Below the pieces are notes generated by a model. That model worked only from the letters and a program-made list of their open reading frames with translations, searched no databases and was not told the origin of the DNA. Position numbers and translations under genes: made by a program. This document shows positions 48,024 through 56,965 of a stretch of DNA of 64,000 nucleotides, piece by piece. Location of the stretch: positions 682,001 to 746,000 of the forward strand of contig CP046864.1 of assembly GCA_039640495.1 (NCBI GenBank). The letters run 5' to 3'. Source of the DNA: Rhodobacteraceae bacterium IMCC1335 (lineage in GTDB: Bacteria; Pseudomonadota; Alphaproteobacteria; Rhodobacterales; Rhodobacteraceae). Within the stretch, counting starts at the first letter, position 1. Each line of letters begins with the position of its first letter.

Positions 48024-49043
48024 TTATGATATTTCACTAATGACATCCCTGCCCAACTGTAAAGCGAGATGCAATGTGTCCAGCATGCACCAGTTCTCAA
48101 CTATTTTACCGTTTGAACATCGCCACCAATCACAATCACGCATGAATACTCGGTTGCCTGTAGGCTCAATACCAAGAAATGGTTTCACATGAACACCCGT
48201 GATCATTTTCCAACCATGGAGAAATGCGTATTCGCCGTCTCCTGCCTTGCAGTCAGCACTAACCCCAGTAATTCCATCTTTTTTCCCATCACCCCAGCCT
48301 GCAAAGGTTTTCTCGAATGGGCGCTGAAATGTGTCAAAAGCATCAATAGTTGAGTATGTGCCCATTCCACCAGGACCATACCAGACCATATTATTGCTCC
48401 AATAAGGTTTCCATTGAGCGTCCTCGGTTGCTAATCGTTTAAGCATTCCCTCTACCAAGTCCGCGCTGGCTCTTGATATATCTGCCTCGGAACTTTCAAT
48501 AAAGATACCGTCATGCGAAGCAGGCCCAGGAACGAGGCCCTCATATCCGCTGCTAGATGCCAATGGCCATCGACCCAACGCGATAATTAATTCTGCAAGA
48601 CCCAAATACACATATGTTTCGGTGATTTTCCCGTCTTCCATTTTGTGAAATTCGCCAAAACGCAAAAACGCCATTTTGTTACTCGGAGGAATACCGAACA
48701 ACGGTTTTCGAAAGTGCCCGTAAAAATAGCCCGTAGAAGTAACCCACTCGGAGCCCTGGTATTCCCCTGCAAGAACAATGTAATTTTGGCGGGTAAAACC
48801 ATCCAGTGACTGCGCAATTGGTGCAATTATATCTGAATAATATCCGACCCCAGACTCTGCTTCATTAATCGGATGGCTACCATTTATTTCCGCGACCTCA
48901 CTAAAATTTTCGTTCACACCGAGTTCTATTGCCTGCAAATTACCAGCTTCAAACGTTTTCAGAAATTCCCAGTAGGTTCTTTTGTTTTGAGAACTTACTA
49001 GCGTAGCAATTCCCATTGCTGGTCTATTTATTCGAGAATTCAT
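48024..49043 (-). CDS. Tandem SnoaL-like (NTF2 fold) protein
   Basis: This roughly 340-residue protein is two SnoaL-like halves in one chain. The first half (about 20-165) has TYWEFLKTFEAGNLQAIELGVNENF and LRFGEFHKMEDGKITETYVYLGLAELIIALGRWPL; the second (about 185-340) has MLKRLATEDAQWKPYWSNNMVWYGPGGMGTYS and RDCDWWRCSNGKIVENWCMLDTLHLALQLGRDV. NTF2-fold proteins of this type are cyclases, isomerases or hydrolases of polyketide-like or other small molecules. ATG 49043 is chosen; GTG 49052 is an alternative. No signal peptide. It may share a transcript with the hydroxylase gene upstream. Confidence 0.8.
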   Translation of the reverse strand: MNSRINRPAMGIATLVSSQNKRTYWEFLKTFEAGNLQAIELGVNENFSEVAEINGSHPINEAESGVGYYSDIIAPIAQSLDGFTRQNYIVLAGEYQGSEWVTSTGYFYGHFRKPLFGIPPSNKMAFLRFGEFHKMEDGKITETYVYLGLAELIIALGRWPLASSSGYEGLVPGPASHDGIFIESSEADISRASADLVEGMLKRLATEDAQWKPYWSNNMVWYGPGGMGTYSTIDAFDTFQRPFEKTFAGWGDGKKDGITGVSADCKAGDGEYAFLHGWKMITGVHVKPFLGIEPTGNRVFMRDCDWWRCSNGKIVENWCMLDTLHLALQLGRDVISEIS

Positions 49044-49194
49044 GTTGGTCACCGTTCAATTACTCCCCATACAAATCCAACAGTTTAAAACCGCTAGATC
49101 CTTCAGTGCCACTATGAAAGGTTTTTTGCCAATATTGCATATCCTATGATTGGATACGGATATAAAATCTAAGCGTTTAAGATTTTGATGTAGT

Positions 49195-50187
49195 TTATGT
49201 ATGCATCGTTTTCTTGCGTTCACGGGTGACACGCGTTGCTTCCTCGGTTCCGTCATTGAAAGTTCCAAACCATCTATCCCAAGGCATTTCTTGATTACCA
49301 TAGTTGCATTCGTAATAGCGGTGATGCAGTTGGTGATAGAACGTCCCTAATGCTAATCGGCGTTTGTCTTTGATTAGCAGATCTTCATAACCTGTATGGG
49401 TCATAGCGGCACCAGGCCCTTGGTAAATAATATGGAAAATCAAGTGTATTGGGTGGCTGGCAACAAACCAGTGAATGCATAGGGATGACAAATAAAGAAA
49501 ATGCTCAACTGGATGCATGGATAATCCAGACCATGGGCCAATGTTGACGTTGCGATGATGTAGAGAGTGCACTTTTCTGTAAAGGAGCGGAACATGTAAC
49601 AGCCTGTGCACCCAATAAAAATGAAAGGCCGACCATATCGGGAGCAGTAGAAATGCCAGAAGAAACCAAACAGGGTTTAAGCTTAGCGTTACGGTAGGCG
49701 CATATCCATTGGCCATCATCCACATTGTAACCGCTTGAAAGGCGGTTAGTTGAGTAACGCCTGAGCCAAGCGACCAAAACATATTGTCTTTAACCTGATC
49801 AGAGAAACTCCAAAGTTTGTTATTTTTTCCTTGGTCGCGACGGTCAAATTTAAGGCTCTTGTTTTGCTTCTTGTACTTGATGAACCAAAGATGCAGCCCT
49901 CCGGCAATACTGCTCACCAGGGCAAGGTTGATTATCCAAACTTGGGCTATCCAGCCAAAAGAAAATTCCTTAGCGGCTTCCAAATCTGGATAAACCCAAA
50001 TCCATAGTAAAATGGCGAGCAGCAACATCAGAACACGTTCGGATAGGCTTAACCAGTTAGTTCTGAGCCAGTTGGCTGCAAAGCTTGGATCTGGAGGCCA
50101 TTTGAATATAGAACTATCGGCCAGTGGTAACTCTGGATGATAATTCCAATTTGAATTTGATGAGGTTTCGGAATGTTCTGGCATCAT
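49195..50187 (-). CDS. Sterol desaturase / fatty acid hydroxylase family protein
   Basis: This is an integral membrane non-haem di-iron hydroxylase/desaturase. The three histidine boxes of the family are visible: HRLLH, HSLHH (YRKVHSLHHRNVNIGPWSG) and HQLHH (GTFYHQLHHRYYECNYG), together with the conserved WSGLSMHPVEHF. Several membrane segments precede and separate them. ATG 50187 is preferred; a TTG at 50205 extends it slightly. The gene is oriented like the SnoaL-like gene, 151 bases upstream of it. The substrate could be a sterol, hopanoid, carotenoid or acyl chain; none is shown by the sequence. Confidence 0.88.
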   Translation of the reverse strand: MMPEHSETSSNSNWNYHPELPLADSSIFKWPPDPSFAANWLRTNWLSLSERVLMLLLAILLWIWVYPDLEAAKEFSFGWIAQVWIINLALVSSIAGGLHLWFIKYKKQNKSLKFDRRDQGKNNKLWSFSDQVKDNMFWSLGSGVTQLTAFQAVTMWMMANGYAPTVTLSLNPVWFLLAFLLLPIWSAFHFYWVHRLLHVPLLYRKVHSLHHRNVNIGPWSGLSMHPVEHFLYLSSLCIHWFVASHPIHLIFHIIYQGPGAAMTHTGYEDLLIKDKRRLALGTFYHQLHHRYYECNYGNQEMPWDRWFGTFNDGTEEATRVTRERKKTMHT

Positions 50188-50382
50188 ACTCTCCGCGATC
50201 GGCAATACTCAGCGTAAGCATCCAATCTGTGCGCGCACCAATTTAAACGACATACGAATTGTGAAAAAACGACTAGTATGTAAACGTGTTCTTTAAAAAA
50301 ATCTGAGCAGTGGGGCATGCTTTTGATTGTTACTTACTATAAAATAACTTGCTCAAACTTGCGTATGATCTAGAGACAACAT

Positions 50383-51294
50383 ATGGCTGTCTCCTTTGTT
50401 TCTCGTATTTATGCAAATGCTCCGATAGTGCTTTGTCTCGCTACATTAGGTTGGGGCAGTAATGCCGTTGCCAGTCGCCTTGCGGTTGGGGAAGTTTCAC
50501 CCATGATGCTGATTTTCTTGCGTTGGGGACTAGTTGTTCTACTAATCTTTTCTTTGCATGGAAAAGAGATGATCAAAGAATGGCCCGCCATTCGTAATAG
50601 GCTTAAATGGGTTTTTCTGATGGGTGGTTTTGGGTTGAGCATGTTTAATGCGCTTTTCTATATCGCAGCACATAGCACGACCGCAGTAAACTTGGGTATT
50701 ATACAAAGCACGATGCCTGGCATGATCCTACTTGGTTCATTTTTCATATTTGGGTCTAGCATAAATATATTACAAATTTTCGGACTTATAATAACGTTCA
50801 TCGGTGTGCTTGTAATGGTGTCTAAAGGCTCAATCGAAAACCTATTGCTCTTAACCTTTAGCACTGGTGACTTGTTGATGCTTGTCGCATGTGTCTTTTA
50901 TGCAGGGTATGCTATCGGACTGAAAAACAGGCCAAAGGTTTCAGGGCTGGTTATGTTGGGCTATTTCTCGATTGCTGCTTTCGTGATGACAATACCGTTA
51001 ATGGTAATTGAAAACGCAGTATATGGAACCATCATGCCTGGACCAAAGGGGTGGTTGATTATTCTTTACATTGCTCTCGTTCCATCATTTGTTTCACAGG
51101 TATTTTTCATGCGTGGTGTGGATCTGATAGGCTCTGGATCAGCTGGATTATATGCTAATCTAGTACCTGTATTTTCCGCCGTCATTGCGGTGATACTCTT
51201 GGGCGAAATTTTCAGTCTTTACCACCTTTCTGCGATGATCTTTGTATTTGGTGGCATTGCATTGTTTGAACATCAAAACAGAATGAAAACATGA
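50383..51294 (+). CDS. EamA/DMT family transporter
   Basis: This 303-residue transporter has ten hydrophobic segments in two EamA repeats. The first begins ATLGWGSNAVASRLAVGEVSPMMLIFLRWGLV, and the second has DLLMLVACVFYAGYAIGLK and GSGSAGLYANLVPVFSAVIAVILLGE. The pattern is that of YdcZ/RhaT-like metabolite exporters. It is divergent from the desaturase gene and immediately followed by a second, less similar EamA gene. The ribosome-binding site is weak. The substrate is unknown. Confidence 0.87.
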   Translation: MAVSFVSRIYANAPIVLCLATLGWGSNAVASRLAVGEVSPMMLIFLRWGLVVLLIFSLHGKEMIKEWPAIRNRLKWVFLMGGFGLSMFNALFYIAAHSTTAVNLGIIQSTMPGMILLGSFFIFGSSINILQIFGLIITFIGVLVMVSKGSIENLLLLTFSTGDLLMLVACVFYAGYAIGLKNRPKVSGLVMLGYFSIAAFVMTIPLMVIENAVYGTIMPGPKGWLIILYIALVPSFVSQVFFMRGVDLIGSGSAGLYANLVPVFSAVIAVILLGEIFSLYHLSAMIFVFGGIALFEHQNRMKT

Positions 51295-51307
51295 TTTGGG
51301 ATTATTG

Positions 51308-52192
51308 ATGCGTCTTAATAATAACATGAAAGGCGCGGCTCTGATGACTGGCTGCGTATTTGCCTACGTTATCAATGATGCCTTTATGAAATTTTTATTT
51401 TCTGAGATCGCATTGTTCCAAGCAGTATTTTTACGCAGTATCATTACAGTTCCACCAGTTTTGCTGATGGTCTGGGTTACCAAAGTCACACTTAGAAACT
51501 TAGCCAAACAGGACATACGCCTAATATGGTTGCGGGTGGGTGCTGAGATTTGCACGACGGTCGCTTTTTTGACAGCCCTTAAATATATGCCTTTAGCCAA
51601 TGTCACAGCTATTTTACAAGCACTACCTCTAGCCGTAACGATGGCGGCAGCGCTTTTTCTTGCAGAGCCCATTGGGTGGCGGCGGTGGAGCGCCATTCTC
51701 GTAGGATTTCTGGGTGTTCTAATCGTTGTCCGACCTGGTCTGGACGGTTTTAATGTTTATTCATTATCAGCTTTAGCAGCAATTATTTTCATTACCATAA
51801 GAGAAATTGCGACGCGTAAACTTGCGCAGGAAGTGCCCACAATTACTGTCGTTCTATCGACAGCTATCGGCAGTGCTGTATTTGCTGGAATCATGATGGT
51901 TGGGGCAGAATGGCATGCAGTAAGTACATCATCATGGATGTTGCTCATAGGCGCAGCTTTCGCAGTTTTGATTGCTACTTTACTCAGTGTAATGGCGATG
52001 CGGACGGGAGAGATTGGTTTTGTGTCTCCTTTCAGATACACTTCTATGCTTGGCGCCATAGGGTTCGGGATTTTAATGTTTGGCGAATGGCCTGATCAAC
52101 CAACTTTAGCTGGGACGGTGATTATAGTGATGACGGGTATTTACACTTTCCATCGTGAACAAAAGATTAGTAGAGGTGTCATAGCAACATAA
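51308..52192 (+). CDS. EamA/DMT family transporter
   Basis: This is a second EamA transporter, about 294 residues from ATG 51308 (a TTG at 51296 is an alternative). It resembles the EamA gene at 43.5 kb more than its neighbour: both begin with a MRLNNNMKGAALM- or QEHALKAILLLV-type leader followed by a NDA(L/F)xK motif, and both end with a TFHREQK/TVYRERK tail. It has ten membrane segments. It is probably cotranscribed with the upstream EamA gene (14 bases between stop and start). Confidence 0.86.
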   Translation: MRLNNNMKGAALMTGCVFAYVINDAFMKFLFSEIALFQAVFLRSIITVPPVLLMVWVTKVTLRNLAKQDIRLIWLRVGAEICTTVAFLTALKYMPLANVTAILQALPLAVTMAAALFLAEPIGWRRWSAILVGFLGVLIVVRPGLDGFNVYSLSALAAIIFITIREIATRKLAQEVPTITVVLSTAIGSAVFAGIMMVGAEWHAVSTSSWMLLIGAAFAVLIATLLSVMAMRTGEIGFVSPFRYTSMLGAIGFGILMFGEWPDQPTLAGTVIIVMTGIYTFHREQKISRGVIAT

Positions 52193-52295
52193 TTAGCATC
52201 TAGGCGGTTACAGAAGTTTATTTTCTAAAATCTGCTTTAAAACCTCCGAATTCAGTCGGAAAAGACCCTACTGTGCGCCGCAGGCGATCTTAAAG

Positions 52296-52331
52296 ACTGA
52301 ACTCTTCGACTTTAGTCGGAGAAGGTTCAGT
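52296..52331 (+). promoter_or_regulatory. Nested hairpin in the leader of the glutathione transferase gene
   Basis: An outer stem ACTGAAC/GTTCAGT (52296-52302 with 52325-52331) encloses an inner stem TTCGACT/AGTCGGA (52305-52311 with 52314-52320, one G-T pair). The AGTCGGA element occurs again at 52255-52261 in a smaller hairpin. The structure ends 21 bases before the ATG and 7 bases before the AAAGGA ribosome-binding site. It could be a leader hairpin or a terminator of the EamA genes, although no T-run follows. Confidence 0.55.
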
Positions 52332-52352
52332 TCAAAACAAAGGACAACAAAC

Positions 52353-53198
52353 ATGAGCTATCCAACTGGCTATGAGCCTGCTAAAATATGGACTATGGCT
52401 GGCGATAATGGAGGCACATTTTCCAGCATTAACCGTCCTACTGCCGGCGCGACACATGAGAAGGATTTACCTGTGGGGCGCCATCCTCTTCAGCTTTATT
52501 CTCAAGGAACTCCAAATGGAGTCAAAATAACTATTATGCTAGAGGAGTTATTGTTATTGGGGCACTCGGGAGCTGAATATGATGCTTGGGTTTGTCGGAT
52601 TAACGATGGAGATCAGTTTTCATCGGGATTTGTGGAAGTTAATCCAAATTCTAAAATTCCAGCTCTAATGGATTACAGTTTAGAAAACCCACAACGAGTT
52701 TTTGAGTCTGCGGCAATTCTGTTATACTTGGCCGAGAAATTTGGTAGATTCATTCCTGAGAACCCAACTGAAAGAACAGAGTGTTTATCTTGGCTTTTTT
52801 GGCAAATGGGTAGTGCGCCTTACCTTGGTGGAGGGTTTGGTCATTTTTATAGTTATGCGCCTGAAAAAATAAAATATGCGATTGATCGTTTTGCTATGGA
52901 GGCTAAACGACAACTAGATGTTCTCGATCAGCGTCTGGCTCAAGTACAATTTGTAAGTGGCTCAAGCTATTCCATTGCAGATATAGCTATTTGGCCTTGG
53001 TATGGACAGTTGGTGCTTGGTAGATTGTATAAAGCTGGGGAATTTTTGGATGTAGCCAGTTACAAGAATGTTTTAGAGTGGGCTGAGAAAATCAACGAGC
53101 GACCTGCAGTTCAACGTGGGCGGATGGTGAACCGCACTTCCGGCGACCCTTCTAGTCAACTTCTTGAGAGGCACGATGCGTCAGATTTTGAGTTTTAA
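52353..53198 (+). CDS. yghU: Glutathione S-transferase, YghU/Nu-class (disulfide-bond reductase)
   Basis: This 281-residue glutathione transferase closely follows the YghU pattern: an N-terminal extension with NRPTAGATHEKDLPVGRHPLQLYS, a thioredoxin-fold domain with TPNGVKITIMLEELL and VEVNPNSKIPALMD, and a helical C-terminal domain with WLFWQMGSAPYLGGGFGHF and SIADIAIWPWYG. YghU-class proteins bind two glutathiones and reduce disulfides or organic peroxides. ATG 52353 has AAAGGA (52339-52344) upstream. It sits within the island next to the integrase. Confidence 0.9.
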   Translation: MSYPTGYEPAKIWTMAGDNGGTFSSINRPTAGATHEKDLPVGRHPLQLYSQGTPNGVKITIMLEELLLLGHSGAEYDAWVCRINDGDQFSSGFVEVNPNSKIPALMDYSLENPQRVFESAAILLYLAEKFGRFIPENPTERTECLSWLFWQMGSAPYLGGGFGHFYSYAPEKIKYAIDRFAMEAKRQLDVLDQRLAQVQFVSGSSYSIADIAIWPWYGQLVLGRLYKAGEFLDVASYKNVLEWAEKINERPAVQRGRMVNRTSGDPSSQLLERHDASDFEF

Positions 53199-53345
53199 AA
53201 AAGAATTTTTGAAAGTAACACGAATAATAAACTGTGTTTAAAAAGAATGAACAGAGTCTTTGGTCTTTGGATTTCTCTTAATCAAAAACACAGTTTGGTA
53301 GACTTGTCAGTGTTGCGAGCCATATAATTTGGCAAGGAGATTGGC

Positions 53346-54581
53346 GTGCGACACTTGCGAGATGATACTGTGTTGATCTTGGACGGAGAGGTCCGTGTTT
53401 ATCGTCGCGAACGTAGCCGTAGATGGCAGGCTGCATTCAGCATTGATGGTAAGCCCATACGCATTAGCACTGGGAAAAAAGATCTTAATGAGGCCAAAGA
53501 AATCGCTCGCGACACCTACCTAGAATATAAGTTCAGACACAAGAACGACCTGCCTGTGATTACCAAGAAGTTCTCAGATGTAGCGCGTCTGGCAATTGCC
53601 GACATGCGCACACAGCTGGATGCTGGATTGGGCAAGAAAGTCTATGCAGATTACATCGTTTGCATCGAACGCTACCTCATTCCCTACTTTGGTTAGCAGT
53701 ATGTAACCTCCGTTGATTATGAGAAGGTGCAAAGCTTCTATGAGTGGCGCAGAGCTAAGATGGGCAGGGAGCCAAAAGTAAGTACACTCAACACACATAA
53801 CTCTGCAATGAACCGCGTGTTTGATGAAGCTGTGGCAAGGGGCTTTCTGGCACATAAGAATGTGCCAATGCTTGTGAATAAGGGTGAGAAAAGCGAACGG
53901 CGTCCAGACTTCACGCGCGAAGAATACGCAACCATGATCCGCAAACTGCCGCATTGGATCAAACAGGGTAAGGCAGGCAAACCCACCGACATGCGATATC
54001 TCATGCGGGATTATGTGCTCATATTGGCCAACACAGGGATGCGCCACGGAACTGAAGCACTTAACCTAAACTGGAAACACATCACGCTGTTTGAGGAAAA
54101 TGATCTTCAATACCTTGAAATGAGCGTGACAGGGAAAACGGGCAGGCGGGATATCATCTGCAGAAGCGGAACGATCAACTATCTCACACGCATCCATGAA
54201 CGCTCAGAAGACCTCAATCACATGAGCTTTGAGCAGTTGCTGAAAGAGCGCTTAGATCTGCCAGTATTTAGATTGCCTGATGGGACTGTGAGCAAGAACA
54301 TACACCAGACCTTCCGCGCATTCATGAAAGAGAGCGAGCTGATCAAATGCCCACGCACAGGCCTTAACAGAACGCTCTACAGCCTGCGCCATACTTACGC
54401 GACATTTGCATTAATCAACGATGGTATGGATATTCACGCCTTAGCCATACAGATGGGCACCAGCATTGGCATGATTGAGCGCCACTACAGCCATCTTACG
54501 CCAAGGCTCAAGAAAGACATGCTCACGGGCAAGAGATATGAACTCAGTAGAGCCGAGTATCAGGAAAAGGCTTTAAAATGA
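53346..54581 (+). pseudogene. Tyrosine recombinase/integrase interrupted by an in-frame TAG
   Basis: The frame starts at GTG 53346 (AAGGAGA upstream) and is continuous to 54581 except for a TAG at 53694-53696. The N-terminal part (SAM-like core-binding region, RYLIPYFG) and the C-terminal catalytic part lie in the same frame on both sides: YVTSVDYEKVQSFYEW after the stop, the first catalytic Arg in GMRHGTE (54042), the RHxx box SLRHTYATF (54387) and the nucleophile Tyr in ERHYSHLTP (54486). A single-base change (for example from AAG or CAG) would make the stop. As written it is inactive unless the stop is read through or the C-terminal part is made alone. Confidence 0.9.
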
Positions 54582-54688
54582 ACGATGCTGTTGATGCCTC
54601 GTCTAAATTCCAAGATCGCCTTCCAATCTCATCAGATGCGATAATGGAACAGCTGGATACCTGCCATTGCATCCCGCAAGAAGCCTGA
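54578..54688 (+). CDS. 36-residue ORF coupled to the integrase end
   Basis: The ATG at 54578 overlaps the integrase stop in ATGA, and the frame runs 36 codons (MNDAVDASSKFQDRLPISSD...) to a TGA at 54686. The coupling suggests a real small gene or the stub of a longer one from the mobile element. It has no recognisable motif; the two cysteines and a histidine (CHC) near the end are not enough to propose a zinc site. Confidence 0.4.
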   Translation: MNDAVDASSKFQDRLPISSDAIMEQLDTCHCIPQEA

Positions 54689-55049
54689 TCTTGATGAACA
54701 TTCACACGTTTTTCCAAAGTGCTTTTAAAAGCCGGGTTGGATTGCGATTTTACAGCTCATGGCTTGGCAAAACCATCGTTAAGCTTCGTCTCGTTTAGAA
54801 TCTGAACAGTTGGTTTCAGCTAAGGTTTTGTATGGTTGACTGCCGCGCTTTGCTAAAACAAAGATACGTATGAGTGAGCGCCTTCCCAGTTCTGAGCATC
54901 GCGGGCTCATAGGGTAGGCAATTGTTGTGACCGGACGACTCATTTGTTTTGATTTTCCAAGCAGAGTTAAAAAAACTTTGAAGATTAACCAATTAAGTTA
55001 TTGTTTTTTATTGATTTAAATTTTATTTTAAATCTACTAAATTTTTAGT
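54689..55049. other. Gene-free region at the island's end
   Basis: No coding frame of conviction is seen. The last 90 bases are extremely AT-rich (runs of T and A from 54966 on). I looked here for a third copy of the tRNA-Phe repeat, which would mark the right end of the island, and did not find one. Confidence 0.5.
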
Positions 55050-55079
55050 TTGACAGTTATATTTCCATAATATTACGAT
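55050..55079 (+). promoter_or_regulatory. Candidate sigma-70 promoter of the glycerol transporter operon
   Basis: A perfect TTGACA (55050-55055) is followed 18 bases later by TACGAT (55074-55079, four of six matches to TATAAT), about 50 bases upstream of the first gene. The leader then has a CCGG/CCGG inverted repeat (55088-55101) that could be an operator, and a strong GGGAGG ribosome-binding site (55115-55120). Confidence 0.55.
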
Positions 55080-55127
55080 ATCGATATCCGGCAAAGACCG
55101 GTTATAAATTTTTCGGGAGGATATACT

Positions 55128-56861
55128 ATGCGTAAGTATTTACTCTCTGCAACGGCGGCTTTGGCTGTCATTGCAGGGCATGGGACTGCTATTGCCGATC
55201 AGGCAGCAGCCCAGAAATGGATCAACCAAGAATTCCAGCCATCGACCTTGTCAAAAGACGAGCAAATGGCAGAAATGAACTGGTTTATCGAAGCGTCAAA
55301 GCCTTATAGTGGCATGGAAGTAAATGTTTTATCCGAGGGCATTCCAACCCATGGATATGAAAGTGAAGTGCTGACCAAGGCGTTCGAAGAGATTACTGGA
55401 ATTAAGGTGAACCACCAGATTCTGGGCGAAGGTGAAGTGGTGCAAGCGGTGCAAACGCAGATGCAAACGCAGCGCAACCTTTATGATGGGTATGTGAACG
55501 ATTCTGATTTGATTGGAACCCATTCACGTTTGCAATTGGCGTATAACTTAACGGAACAAATGGCCGGCGACTGGGCTGCAACAACCTCACCCACGCTTGA
55601 TCTAGACGATTTTATGGGAATTCAATTCACCACGGGTCCCGATGGCAATTTGTATCAATTGCCCGACCAGCAATTTGCCAACTTGTACTGGTTCCGCAAG
55701 GATTGGTTTGACGATGCCGATAACAAAGCGGCGTTTAAAGCAAAATACGGGTATGAGCTGGGTGTTCCAGTAAACTGGTCTGCCTATGAAGACATTGCCG
55801 ATTTCTTTTCAAATGATGTGAAAGAAGTGGATGGCGTCGCTATTTATGGCCATATGGATTACGGTAAACGCGCGCCAGATCTTGGTTGGCGGATGACGGA
55901 TGCGTGGCTGTCAATGGCGGGTACCGGTTCCAAAGGTGAGCCGAACGGTGTGCCAATTGATGAATGGGGCATTCGCATGGAAGCGGGATCGTGTAACCCT
56001 GCCGGTGCCTCTGTATCACGTGGCGGGGCGGCAAACGGCCCAGCGGCGGTATATGCGATCCGCAAATGGGATGAGTGGCTGCGCAACTATGCCCCTCCCG
56101 GTGCTGCATCCTACGATTTCTACCAATCTTTGCCAGCCTTGGCGCAAGGCAATGTGGCCCAGCAGATTTTCTGGTATACAGCGTTTACGGCCGATATGGT
56201 GAAGCCACGGTCAGAAGGCAATAACACGGTTGACAGCGACGGGAACCCCTTGTGGCGGATGGCACCTTCTCCGCATGGCCCATACTGGGAAAAAGGCCAA
56301 AAGGTGGGCTATCAAGATGTGGGATCTTGGACATTCTTGAAATCCACCCCATCTGAGCGTGCGCAAGCAGCCTGGCTTTACGCCCAATTCGTGACGTCAA
56401 AAACTGTTGATGTGAAAAAATCACATGTTGGTCTGACATTCACCCGCGACAGCTCGGTTAATCATGCCTCTTTCACTGAGCGGGCTCCGAAACTGGGGGG
56501 CTTGGTCGAATTCTATCGCTCACCGGATCGCGTCGCTTGGTCACCCACAGGGATCAACGTTCCTGATTATCCAAAGCTGGCCCAAATTTGGTGGCAGCAA
56601 ATCGGAGACGTGAACTCAGGCGCGTTTACGCCACAAGAAGCGATGGATCGCTTGGCCGAAGAAATGGATATCACCATGGCACGGATGCAAGCTGCTGATG
56701 AAGCTGCCAATGTCTATGGTGGATGTGGTCCTCGGTTGAATGAAGAGCAAGATCCATCTGTGTGGTTGGGTAAAGGCGGCGCGAAAGCGAAGCTGGACAA
56801 CGAAAAACCACAAGGCCAGACGGTAAACTATGATGAACTCGTAGCCCGTTGGAATAAGTAA
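55128..56861 (+). CDS. glpV: Glycerol-type ABC transporter substrate-binding protein
   Basis: This 577-residue periplasmic binding protein starts with a signal peptide (MRKYLLSATAALAVIAGHGTAIA, cut before DQAAA). It is much longer than typical sugar-binding proteins and closely matches the GlpV type of the rhizobial glycerol transporter: NVLSEGIPTHGYESEVLTKAFEEITGIKVNHQILGEGEVVQAVQTQMQTQ, YGHMDYGKRAPDLGWRMTDAWLSMAG, and the C-terminal AYGGCGPRLN-like stretch (NVYGGCGPRLNEEQDP). Here it is the first gene of the operon, with a 104-base gap to the ATPase genes. Glycerol is the family-based substrate; other polyols are possible. Confidence 0.9.
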   Translation: MRKYLLSATAALAVIAGHGTAIADQAAAQKWINQEFQPSTLSKDEQMAEMNWFIEASKPYSGMEVNVLSEGIPTHGYESEVLTKAFEEITGIKVNHQILGEGEVVQAVQTQMQTQRNLYDGYVNDSDLIGTHSRLQLAYNLTEQMAGDWAATTSPTLDLDDFMGIQFTTGPDGNLYQLPDQQFANLYWFRKDWFDDADNKAAFKAKYGYELGVPVNWSAYEDIADFFSNDVKEVDGVAIYGHMDYGKRAPDLGWRMTDAWLSMAGTGSKGEPNGVPIDEWGIRMEAGSCNPAGASVSRGGAANGPAAVYAIRKWDEWLRNYAPPGAASYDFYQSLPALAQGNVAQQIFWYTAFTADMVKPRSEGNNTVDSDGNPLWRMAPSPHGPYWEKGQKVGYQDVGSWTFLKSTPSERAQAAWLYAQFVTSKTVDVKKSHVGLTFTRDSSVNHASFTERAPKLGGLVEFYRSPDRVAWSPTGINVPDYPKLAQIWWQQIGDVNSGAFTPQEAMDRLAEEMDITMARMQAADEAANVYGGCGPRLNEEQDPSVWLGKGGAKAKLDNEKPQGQTVNYDELVARWNK

Positions 56862-56965
56862 CATGGCTTGGCCCCACCTAAATGGGGCCGGTTCAGGCCA
56901 GAGCTGTTGCCAAGCTCTGGCCATTTCATAATGATACACAGACATCGAATTCAGAAAGATAACCA

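Noticed and set aside
47820-48029. 69-codon plus-strand frame after the TRAP genes
   Set aside because: It lies inside the direct repeat and reads through its low-complexity block; copy 1 of the repeat does not keep the same frame.
53694-53696. TAG read as pyrrolysine or another recoded residue
   Set aside because: No pyrrolysine genes are seen here and integrases are not known to use it; a nonsense mutation is simpler.
54689-55127. Third copy of the tRNA-Phe repeat marking the island's right end
   Set aside because: I read this stretch for the T-arm and the ACACACC-rich block and found neither; the right boundary remains unplaced.
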